From Patescibacteria group bacterium (GTDB lineage Bacteria; Patescibacteriota; Minisyncoccia; JAHIHE01), in assembly GCA_018896765.1 (NCBI GenBank), contig JAHILZ010000041.1:1-19027 (forward strand): 19,027 bases of DNA, read 5' to 3'. The notes under the pieces are model-generated. The model was given only the letters and a program-made list of their open reading frames with translations. It ran no database searches and had not been told where the DNA came from. Every line of letters starts with the position of its first letter. Position 1 is the stretch's first letter. A program made the translations under genes and the position numbers. Of this stretch, positions 1 to 6,277 are shown one piece after another.

Positions 1-321
1 TATTGCAATTTCATCTCGTTCGCTTTGCTTAAAATGCCCAAGATTTTTACTTCTTTTTTTTCATTATATTTTTTTATTTAAAAATTAAAAAGCCGATTTT
101 ATTTTATCATAGTGTTCGGATTCAGAAAAGAATCTGCCTAAAAATCGTGGCAAAAATTGTTCTTTAAAAATACAAAAGAAAGAGAAAAATTATTATTGAT
201 ACTTATATCTTTAGGGCATTAAATTGGATGTAAAATTTGTTTTCAGTTTAATGCCTTAAAGAATAAAGAACAAAAACTGAAAGTATTCTTTGGCAGATAT
301 TAAAAGGAGGAAAATTGAGTT
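1..321. other. AT-rich spacer with two overlapping stem-loops before the first gene
   Basis: No convincing gene is visible here. The right part can fold. Bases 210-223 pair with 247-260 as a 14-bp stem with one G·U pair and a 23-nt loop. Bases 258-265 pair perfectly with 284-291. The two stems share 258-260, so they compete at their junction. Both would lie in the 5' untranslated region of the gene at 322. On the minus strand a perfect TATAAT (complement of 63-68) points leftward. An ATG at 14-12 could open a minus-strand gene that leaves the window, but only four codons are visible, so I do not call it. Confidence 0.45.
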
Positions 322-714
322 ATGAAAATAAGGACAATGTTAGTTCCACCAGAAGACGACATGCGATTTAAAAAATCAGCAGAAATAGCAACCAATATGT
401 TTGGTGATAATGATAAGATTGATGAAAAGATAATATATAGCGTATTAGCTGACTATATAGAAGTTTCTGTGTCAGGGCTTGATGATTTGTCTCCCATTTT
501 AAAGGAACTCGCTGAAAAGTATATGAAGAGATCATTGAGAAGGTTTGTTTTTCTTCTTATGTCTGGACTAAAAATGTCCGCAATTAGTGGTCCCGAACCT
601 CTTAAAGTAATAAATGAGGGATTAGATGTGTCAGAGAGAAAAATAACAATGCTTACGCTTGATATACTTTCAAAAATACAATCAGAGAAAGGGCGCTTAG
701 AAACTAAAAAATAA
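322..714 (+). CDS. Hypothetical protein, 130 aa, cytoplasmic
   Basis: I do not recognise this protein. It is 130 residues long, mostly helical by composition, with no signal peptide, membrane segment or cysteine pair. It is acidic in the first half and basic at the end (tail GRLETKK). The start is well supported: AGGAGG at 305-310 lies 11 bases before the ATG, one of the few strong Shine-Dalgarno sites in the window. A folded leader precedes it (210-291). Codon use is AT-rich, with few of the GCG/GCC codons common in the clpC region, which fits an acquired gene. A small DNA-binding or phage-type protein is possible, but nothing in the sequence shows this. Confidence 0.75.
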   Translation: MKIRTMLVPPEDDMRFKKSAEIATNMFGDNDKIDEKIIYSVLADYIEVSVSGLDDLSPILKELAEKYMKRSLRRFVFLLMSGLKMSAISGPEPLKVINEGLDVSERKITMLTLDILSKIQSEKGRLETKK

Positions 715-764
715 TTTTTCTCTTTTATTTTTTCCAAGTCTATCCCGAATTTATTAGGTTGTAG

Positions 765-950
765 ACCCCGAACGAAAATTTACAAAGGATGTAAATAGAA
801 TTGGGGGAATGACTATAAATTTTCATACGGGGTAAATTTAGAAAAACCCCTGATCCCGAAACCTCGGGATTGGAGGTTAAGATTGTTCTTTTAAAAAATT
901 CCTTGCGGGACAAGTGTAATAAATTTTGGTTTATTATAGTTGCCCCGCAA
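765..950 (+). ncRNA. Structured leader RNA upstream of the small membrane protein
   Basis: This 186-base stretch is packed with complementary arms. ACCCCG 765-770 pairs with CGGGGT 828-833. After a 3x3 internal loop, GAAAATTT 774-781 pairs with AAATTTTC 817-824. Inside that, ATTTAC 779-784 could alternatively pair with GTAAAT 791-796. GGGGT 829-833 can instead pair with ACCCC 846-850. ATCCCGA 853-859 pairs with TCGGGAT 864-870, while AACCTC 860-865 can pair with GAGGTT 872-877, so those two exclude each other. Last, TTGCGGG 903-909 pairs with CCCGCAA 944-950 around an inner stem 918-924/931-937. The Shine-Dalgarno of the next gene follows 14 bases later. I match it to no known riboswitch class. 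It could be a cis-regulator or an untranslated RNA. Confidence 0.5.
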
Positions 951-976
951 TAAATAAAGTAAATGGAGGAAACAAA

Positions 977-1183
977 ATGACATTGAAAATAGATCATATA
1001 TCAGCTATTATAGCAATCATTGTGATAATAGCTTCTATATATCAGTATAAGGCCGTTAAACTAAGCGAAAAAGTAAATTTTGAGCTAGCGTATTATACTG
1101 AAGTTAAATCCACATTTTGGTGGATGATTGTCGCTATAGTTTCAATGATAATGATGTATATTTTATATGTTGATTTTTTATAA
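977..1183 (+). CDS. Small two-helix membrane protein, 68 aa
   Basis: The product is a 68-residue integral membrane protein of unknown function. Hydrophobic helices span about residues 8-25 and 47-66, joined by a loop with both charges (KAVKLSEKVNFELAYYTEVK). The frame is open further upstream (926), but GGAGGA at 965-970 places the start at the ATG at 977. A long paired leader ends 26 bases upstream of that ATG, and an intrinsic terminator follows 7 bases after the stop, so leader and gene look like one short transcription unit. Small paired-helix proteins include toxins, transporter subunits and phage holins. I see no family motif that selects one of these. Confidence 0.7.
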   Translation: MTLKIDHISAIIAIIVIIASIYQYKAVKLSEKVNFELAYYTEVKSTFWWMIVAIVSMIMMYILYVDFL

Positions 1184-1189
1184 CAACAT

Positions 1190-1214
1190 GAGGGTAGCAA
1201 TACCTTCTTTTTTT
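1190..1214 (+). terminator. Intrinsic terminator after the small membrane protein
   Basis: GAGGGTA (1190-1196) pairs with TACCTTC (1201-1207), including one G·U, across a GCAA loop, followed directly by seven T (1208-1214). This is a textbook Rho-independent terminator just after the stop at 1183. Confidence 0.85.
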
Positions 1215-1551
1215 ATTTCCAAACAATAGTAAGTAGTACTGGTGGTAAAACAAAAATCTAAACCTCACTATTTCAAATCCGGTATATAAATAAACTTCCC
1301 CGAATTTTCAAACATAGTTCTAATGCCCTTCATAACTCGACCCCAAGCGGGAGAGACAGCGACAAGAAGCGCTGTTTTTTTTATTTAGCTTGCTTGCCGC
1401 GTCAAATTATGCGATAATGTTGGTATCGGCGCCTGCATCAAAGAAAAGCTGAGCGCTTCGCAATGGTCAAGCGGCGGTTTTAATATGGATAATTTTAAAT
1501 TATTAAATTTTTTAGGGTATATTTTGTTTTAACCGTTGAGGTGATTATTAT
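1215..1551. other. Gene-free stretch with a terminator and possible coding relics
   Basis: There is no complete gene in these 337 bases. On the minus strand an open frame of 38 codons runs from an in-frame stop (1387-1385) to a TAG at 1270-1268 with protein-like composition (it includes SPAWGRVMKGIRTMF and ends FIYIPDLK). It could be the tail of a deleted gene. On the plus strand, 1388-1532 is also open without a good start. A terminator sits at 1356-1382. The final 14 bases hold GAGGTG (1538-1543), the ribosome site of the kinase gene. Confidence 0.35.
1356..1382 (+). terminator. Intrinsic terminator in the spacer before the kinase
   Basis: ACAGCG (1356-1361) pairs with CGCTGT (1370-1375) across an 8-base loop, with a run of eight T (1375-1382). 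No clear gene precedes it on this strand, so it may end read-through or an unrecognised transcript between 1215 and 1356. Confidence 0.7.
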
Positions 1552-3198
1552 ATGCAAAAAAACGGAATACGAAAAAAAATGGTAATTTCTTGTTTTTTGA
1601 TTACTTTGATTGTCATCGCGGCGGTAAGCGTTTTTTTTATTGTAAATACCGGAAAGCTGGTAAGCGGAGAAGTATTGGATAGAATAATTTCGGAATTATT
1701 ATTTATAACGCCTTTTATTTTGGCTTTTGTCGTTTTAATTATATACTTAATCGCAAGTAAAATTGTAGCGCCGATAAAAAAACTTCGCGAAGCGGCCGGT
1801 TTTCTCGCAAAAGGCGATTTGAATCGCGAAGTTTCCGTAAAAACTCAAGATGAGTTTGAAGACATGGCGAATTCTCTTAACGAAATGGCCTTAAATTTAA
1901 GATCGGATAAGATTGAATTGCAGAGATATTCCCAAGGATTGGAAAAAACCGTAAAAGAAAAGATGGAAGATTTGGAGAACAAGGTCATTGATTTAAAGAT
2001 TGCGCGCGATAAGATTTTAAGCGCGGCAAATGATATTGATGAGGAAAGGCAAAAAACAATCAAAGAAAAAGATAAAATCGACGCGATTTTGCACAGCATC
2101 GGGGATGGCGTATTTGTAGTCGACAAAGACTTAAGGGTGGTTATTATTAATGAAGTTGCCGCGAATATGGCAGGGTACAAAGCGGAAGAAGTTTTAGGCA
2201 AAAAATATACCGATAAGCTTAAATTTATTTTCGAGGAAACGGGAAAAGTTAACAGCCAATTTATCGATAAGGCGTTTGAAACTAAAGCTGTTCAAAAAAT
2301 GTCCAATCATACCGTGTTGATCGATAAAGACGGAAATAAAATTCAAGTTTCCGATAGCGCCGCTCCTTTGCTTGATGCTGATTTTAATGTTGTTGGATGC
2401 GTAGTGGTATTCCGCAATGTAACAAAAGAAAGGGATGTTGATAAAGCGAAAAGCGAGTTCGTTTCTTTAGCTTCGCATCAGTTGCGCACTCCCTTATCTG
2501 TTATTAATTGGTATTCGGAAATGCTTTTGGGCGGCGATGTGGGAAAATTAAACGAAGACCAGAAAAAATACGTAGAAGAAGTATACAAAGGCAATCAGCG
2601 CATGATCGAGCTGGTTAATTCGCTTTTAAATGTATCCAGATTGGAGCTTGGCACTTTTATTGTTGAGCCGGAGCCGATTGATATTGTTGCGCTGGCAAAA
2701 AGCGCGGCAAGCGAACTTAAGCCGCAAATTGCTGGAAAAAAATTAAGTTTTAAAGAATATTACGGCGATAGTTTGCCGATGTTTAACGCCGATTCAAAAT
2801 TATTGCGCATGGTTTTTCAAAATCTTTTATCCAATGCCGTTAAATATACGCCGAATAATGGCGAGGTTAGCATAAATATTTCAATAATAGATGCCGGGGA
2901 AAATTTAGGAGACAAAAAAGTTGAAGAAAAAAGCTTTGCAATTTCCGTGTCAGATACCGGTTATGGCATTACCGCCGGCCAGCAGGATAAAATATTTTCC
3001 AAGCTTTTTCGCGCGGATAATGCGCGGGGAAAAGACACGGAAGGCACGGGTCTTGGCTTGTATATTGTAAAAGCTATTGTTGATCTTTCGGGCGGTTCAA
3101 TTTGGTTCAAATCTGAAGAGAACAAAGGAACAGCATTTTATATTACCTTGCCGATCGGAGGAATGAAGAAAAAGGAAGGCGCGAAAAAACTCGGCTAG
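1552..3198 (+). CDS. Membrane sensor histidine kinase (HAMP-PAS-HisKA-HATPase)
   Basis: The protein senses an unknown signal, autophosphorylates on histidine and passes the phosphate to a receiver. Domain order over 548 residues: membrane helix about 11-31, an outer loop of about 18 residues, second helix about 50-68, HAMP about 70-123, coiled coil about 120-175, PAS about 176-290, dimerisation/phosphoacceptor domain about 297-365 with SLASHQLRTPLS (phospho-His309), then the ATPase domain. The ATPase boxes are intact: N box FQNLLSNAVKYTP (Asn424), G1 DTGYGI (Asp468), G2 EGTGLGL (498-502). The short outer loop argues against a large extracellular ligand domain, so sensing is probably by the PAS or the membrane. 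GAGGTG at 1538-1543 supports the ATG at 1552. Two single-receiver genes follow on the same strand and are its likely partners. Confidence 0.95.
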   Translation: MQKNGIRKKMVISCFLITLIVIAAVSVFFIVNTGKLVSGEVLDRIISELLFITPFILAFVVLIIYLIASKIVAPIKKLREAAGFLAKGDLNREVSVKTQDEFEDMANSLNEMALNLRSDKIELQRYSQGLEKTVKEKMEDLENKVIDLKIARDKILSAANDIDEERQKTIKEKDKIDAILHSIGDGVFVVDKDLRVVIINEVAANMAGYKAEEVLGKKYTDKLKFIFEETGKVNSQFIDKAFETKAVQKMSNHTVLIDKDGNKIQVSDSAAPLLDADFNVVGCVVVFRNVTKERDVDKAKSEFVSLASHQLRTPLSVINWYSEMLLGGDVGKLNEDQKKYVEEVYKGNQRMIELVNSLLNVSRLELGTFIVEPEPIDIVALAKSAASELKPQIAGKKLSFKEYYGDSLPMFNADSKLLRMVFQNLLSNAVKYTPNNGEVSINISIIDAGENLGDKKVEEKSFAISVSDTGYGITAGQQDKIFSKLFRADNARGKDTEGTGLGLYIVKAIVDLSGGSIWFKSEENKGTAFYITLPIGGMKKKEGAKKLG

Positions 3199-3250
3199 GC
3201 AGAATGAATTATTTTGAGTAAAATTAATTAATAATACTAAACAAATATTT

Positions 3251-3655
3251 ATGAAAAATGAAAAACAGGTTATTTTAGTTATTGAAGATGATCAGTCTCT
3301 TTTAATGGCAATTCAAGATAAGATTCAAAGAAATGGCCTTGCGGTTATTACTGCTCGTTCAGCTGAACAAGCCATGCTTTGTTTATCAAAAAATTCTCGA
3401 GTTGATGCCATATGGCTTGATCATTATTTGCTTGGAAGGGAAGATGGCATTGATTTTGTACAAAAAATAAAACACAACGACTCGATTTGGAAAAATATTC
3501 CGATTTTTGTTGTTTCAAATACCGTAGGTCCTGATAAAGTCGAGGTATATATTCGACTTGGGGTCGTAAAATATTATACTAAAGCAGAAAAACGATTAGA
3601 CGGGATCATTGCCGATATAAAAAATTATATTCAAAATATCAATATAAATAATTAA
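3251..3655 (+). CDS. Stand-alone response regulator receiver, CheY-like
   Basis: This 134-residue protein is a single receiver domain with no output domain. The acidic pocket is Glu12-Asp13-Asp14 (VIEDD), the phospho-acceptor is Asp57 (WLDHYL), and the switch residues are Ser89 (VVSNT) and Lys111 (YYTKAE). It starts 52 bases after the kinase stop, in the same direction, and has no clear Shine-Dalgarno. Lone receivers act by protein-protein contact or as phosphate relays. Here it may pass phosphate between the kinase and the second receiver, or control a motility or pilus apparatus outside the window. Assignment to the receiver family is secure; the target is unknown. Confidence 0.93.
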   Translation: MKNEKQVILVIEDDQSLLMAIQDKIQRNGLAVITARSAEQAMLCLSKNSRVDAIWLDHYLLGREDGIDFVQKIKHNDSIWKNIPIFVVSNTVGPDKVEVYIRLGVVKYYTKAEKRLDGIIADIKNYIQNININN

Positions 3656-3677
3656 TTTTTTAATTTTATAAAAATTT

Positions 3678-4064
3678 ATGGATGAACAACAAAAAAATAA
3701 AACAATTCTTATTGTTGAGGATGAAGCTGCTTTGCGCGGCGCTCTTAGCGATAAATTTAAACGAGCGGGATTTTCCGTTTTAGAAGCTAGAAATGGCGAG
3801 GAGGGGTTAGAGGTTGCAACGCGCGAACACCCTGATCTTATCTTGCTTGATGTTATGATGCCAGTGATGAGCGGCATGGCGATGCTTAAACAACTTCGCG
3901 AGGATGCGTGGGGAAAGAGCGCGAGGGTTATCATTCTTACTAACTTAAATGACGCTGAATATGTCGCGGAAGCAATGAAACAAGAATCTTATGATTATTT
4001 TATTAAATCAGATTGGAAAATTGAAGATTTGGTGGCGAAGGTGAGGGAGAAATTGGAAAAATAA
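3678..4064 (+). CDS. Second stand-alone response regulator receiver
   Basis: This is a 128-residue single receiver domain. All key residues are present: Glu14-Asp15 (IVEDE), phospho-acceptor Asp58 (LILLDVMMP), Thr88 (IILTN) and Lys110 (YFIKSD). It is closer to the canonical family sequence (DVMMPVMSG) than the first receiver. It follows that gene by 22 bases, so kinase and both receivers probably form one operon. No DNA-binding domain is attached. A perfect 13-bp hairpin begins inside its last codons and contains the TAA stop. Confidence 0.95.
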   Translation: MDEQQKNKTILIVEDEAALRGALSDKFKRAGFSVLEARNGEEGLEVATREHPDLILLDVMMPVMSGMAMLKQLREDAWGKSARVIILTNLNDAEYVAEAMKQESYDYFIKSDWKIEDLVAKVREKLEK

Positions 4065-4091
4065 TCTAAAACCGATGAGTTTTAGATTATT
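4060..4091. terminator. 13-bp perfect hairpin overlapping the receiver stop codon
   Basis: AATAATCTAAAAC (4060-4072) pairs perfectly with 4079-4091 across a 6-base loop. No T run follows on the plus strand. On the minus strand the stem is followed by TTTTTCC, so it fits better as a terminator for leftward transcripts from the vanW-type gene. It may also protect the 3' end of the two-component mRNA. Confidence 0.6.
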
Positions 4092-4323
4092 GCATGAAAC
4101 TTATTATTAAAACCAAAACCACAAGTATTATTAATGACAAAATCCAAATATCAAATATCAAATCAATGTTAAATGGTTGAATGCCAAATTTATAGCTTTT
4201 GAAATTTGAATTTTAGTCATTGAATTGTCATTTGGATTTTGTCATTTGGATTTAATAACAAGAATTTTTAAGTCTTTAATTTGTATTTTTGATATTTGAT
4301 TTTTGCTTTTTGGATTATTTATT
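4092..4323. repeat. Spacer filled with AT-rich inverted repeats
   Basis: No gene is seen. A perfect 16-base inverted pair lies at 4134-4149 and 4230-4245 (word ATGACAAAATCCAAAT). A looser pair is 4141-4162 with 4288-4316. The word TTTTGTCATTTGGATTT at 4237-4253 recurs exactly at 9814-9830 in another spacer, so these belong to one interspersed family. The spacer separates converging genes. Confidence 0.65.
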
Positions 4324-6063
4324 TTATTCCAGAGGATTTTTATGAGGGAAGTTGTTGGGGGAGGCGTAAGAGCTATAGAATGGTTCTTTTTTTTGCAGGA
4401 CATCGCCTTCGTAGAATTCGCGCCAGAAAACAGTTTTCATTGAGCCATCAGAGTTTTTTTCATAAATATCGGGTCCAATAATTTTTATTGCTCTTTCTTG
4501 TTTTTTGCCAAAAAAATTGAAGACAAGTTCGTTTTTAATAATTTTTGTTTGGACTAATATGGGAGCGCCTGTGTCGTTTTTAAACTGAAGGTCCGGATGA
4601 GGAGGGTAAATAGTCGCGTCCATGCCTTGGGGGCTGTAGTAAGGCACGGCATAAGCATGCGGTCGGCGCTCAAGAATTGGCAGTCCCGCATAAATAGCCG
4701 CGCGGAAAGCAGTAGTTGATACTTGACATAATCCGCCGCCGAGCTCTGCTATGACTTTATCCTCTTTAATTACCAGTTCAGGCAGGTATCCGGTTTTGGC
4801 GCTAATTTCTCCAAGAGTTGTTACAAATGAAAATTCTTCATTTGGAGCAATAAAAATATTGTTAAATTTTGCTGTTCCTGCGGCTATGTTGAGGCGGCGA
4901 TTCGCGGGGGAGCCTGAAAAATTAGACGTACCTTGGCCTATGAGGCTGTTAATTTCCATGTTTTTGAGAGTTTTCTTGCTGATTGCCGGTTCTTTTTTTT
5001 CGATTAATAAATCTATGGCAATATTTTGAATATTATTTGCGACTCCTTTTTGCATTTCGTCGATAATTTTTTTGGTACTTTTATCCAGAGAAAGCGCGGC
5101 TCCGATTTCTCCTCCGGTTTCAATGATTATTCGATCGTCTTTTATTCCGAAGACGGCGTTTGACGGCTTGCGGTTTATTTCCATTTGAATTTTTTCTAAA
5201 TAATTGTTGACGAGATCCGGAGCGATTTCCATTCCAAGAATTTTTTGGTCTTCGTTTTCCGGATCATCAATAGAAATAAAATTTAAGAAAGACCCTATTG
5301 TTTTTTTTTCCAAGAGCCATGTTTTTTTTTCGAATTGTAAAGAAATTTTTCTGGTTGTTAAATTAATAGCTTGCGATTGAGCTTTTTTAATTTTGTCGTC
5401 TGTGATTTTTGGAGAGGAAGCGGACATTCTGATAGCAATGGGACCGTTTTTTAGATTTTGAACAATAGCGGTAATTTTTTGTTTTAAATCGTCTCGGTCG
5501 ATGGCATAGCCGGTTTGCGCCGGTATTTCTTTCAGGTCGCCGTTGATAAATGCCAGAGAGGCGTCTTTTCCCGGTTTTTCTAAGAATGAAAAATTATTCT
5601 CAATATAATTATTAAATTTATTTTCGTCCAAGTCGTAGGAAACAGGAAGGTTGTCTCCTTCAGCGGCTGTCATTGTAATTTGCCGGATAATTTTTAAGAT
5701 ATTTCCCGCGCGGCCGATGCTATAGGCGCTGAGAATATTCTTTGGGGTGTTTGGCGTAATACCGAGAGCGACTGGTTCCACTTGCCAATTCTCAGAAAGA
5801 GAAGTGTCGCTTGGGTCGGAGTAAGTGATTTGTATTTTTTTATCTTGCCATGCAATTATTTGGTTTTCAATTGATTTTTGGGCAATTTTTGGACTAAGAT
5901 TGCCGATGTCGTTGCCGGCGATAGAGATGCGGGGATAGATTTTTTCCGAAAAAGTGATATTAAACAAAAGCAAAAAAACGCCGCTGGCGCTTAAAACAAA
6001 AAGCAGAACGAGAGACGATAGTTTAATAATATTTTTAGCGAGTTTTGTTAGTTTTTCTTTCAT
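4324..6063 (-). CDS. VanW-family membrane-anchored cell-envelope protein
   Basis: From the ATG at 6063 the protein has 579 residues: a basic N-tail, one membrane helix at about 13-36, then a large extracellular part. Residues of about 45-210 and 230-350 look like repeats of the peptidoglycan-binding-like domain often found before VanW. The VanW domain spans about 374-510, with the hallmarks NEEFSF (408-413), TGYLPE, ELGGGLCQVSTT (440-451) and RRPHAYAVPYY (466-476). VanW proteins accompany some glycopeptide-resistance clusters but are widespread in the envelope of Gram-positives and CPR; the reaction is unknown. The frame is open up to 6243, but a promoter at 6089-6117 lies inside that extension, so I chose 6063. 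Nothing points to real antibiotic resistance. Confidence 0.9.
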   Translation of the reverse strand: MKEKLTKLAKNIIKLSSLVLLFVLSASGVFLLLFNITFSEKIYPRISIAGNDIGNLSPKIAQKSIENQIIAWQDKKIQITYSDPSDTSLSENWQVEPVALGITPNTPKNILSAYSIGRAGNILKIIRQITMTAAEGDNLPVSYDLDENKFNNYIENNFSFLEKPGKDASLAFINGDLKEIPAQTGYAIDRDDLKQKITAIVQNLKNGPIAIRMSASSPKITDDKIKKAQSQAINLTTRKISLQFEKKTWLLEKKTIGSFLNFISIDDPENEDQKILGMEIAPDLVNNYLEKIQMEINRKPSNAVFGIKDDRIIIETGGEIGAALSLDKSTKKIIDEMQKGVANNIQNIAIDLLIEKKEPAISKKTLKNMEINSLIGQGTSNFSGSPANRRLNIAAGTAKFNNIFIAPNEEFSFVTTLGEISAKTGYLPELVIKEDKVIAELGGGLCQVSTTAFRAAIYAGLPILERRPHAYAVPYYSPQGMDATIYPPHPDLQFKNDTGAPILVQTKIIKNELVFNFFGKKQERAIKIIGPDIYEKNSDGSMKTVFWREFYEGDVLQKKEPFYSSYASPNNFPHKNPLE

Positions 6064-6088
6064 TTGAGTATTCCAATTTGCTATTAAT

Positions 6089-6117
6089 AGTGTAGCAAAA
6101 ATATAGCTTATTGACAA
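6089..6117 (-). promoter_or_regulatory. Promoter of the VanW-type gene
   Basis: On the minus strand TTGTCA (6117-6112) and TACACT (6094-6089) are separated by 17 bases. Transcription would begin near 6082, leaving an untranslated leader of about 20 bases. This supports the start codon at 6063. Confidence 0.6.
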
Positions 6118-6131
6118 ATCACCGCCGTTAA

Positions 6132-6151
6132 GTTGACGAATCATCGTCGAC
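6132..6151. promoter_or_regulatory. Palindrome between divergent promoters (possible operator)
   Basis: GTTGACGA (6132-6139) and TCGTCGAC (6144-6151) form a near-perfect 8-bp inverted repeat with a 4-base centre. It sits between the leftward promoter (6089-6117) and the rightward -35 (6158), a good place for a regulator controlling both genes. It is not a CIRCE element and I cannot name the regulator. Confidence 0.4.
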
Positions 6152-6157
6152 AATAAG

Positions 6158-6186
6158 TTGACCTTCGGTTTATTATGATATAATAT
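6158..6186 (+). promoter_or_regulatory. Promoter of clpC
   Basis: TTGACC (6158-6163) lies upstream of TATAAT (6179-6184) at a 15-base spacing, or of TAATAT (6181-6186) at 17 bases. The resulting leader is about 85 bases. It contains five copies of AAGTT (starting 6202, 6211, 6220, 6227, 6236) at 7-9-base spacing. Confidence 0.55.
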
Positions 6187-6277
6187 ATAGTATAAGCGAT
6201 TAAGTTCATAAAGTTTATAAAGTTGAAAGTTTGTAAAGTTCAAGGAATTAAAATTTAATACTCAAGTTAAAAAATCT

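Noticed and set aside
1..14. Start of a minus-strand gene leaving the left edge
   Set aside because: An ATG and three codons are visible and there is no Shine-Dalgarno, so the evidence is insufficient.
4296..4481. 61-codon plus-strand frame over the end of the VanW-type gene
   Set aside because: It is antisense to the conserved C-terminal region, with no start signal and composition unlike a protein.
4324..6063. Vancomycin resistance gene
   Set aside because: VanW-domain proteins are widespread envelope proteins. No vanA/vanH/vanX-like ligase, dehydrogenase or peptidase genes are nearby, so a resistance claim is not supported.
6132..6151. CIRCE heat-shock operator near clpC
   Set aside because: The palindrome does not contain the TTAGCACTC/GAGTGCTAA arms and its spacer is 4 rather than 9 bases.
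6064..6243. 60-residue N-terminal extension of the VanW-type gene
   Set aside because: It lies over the promoter regions, adds a tail before the natural membrane anchor, and the promoter at 6089-6117 would start transcription inside it.
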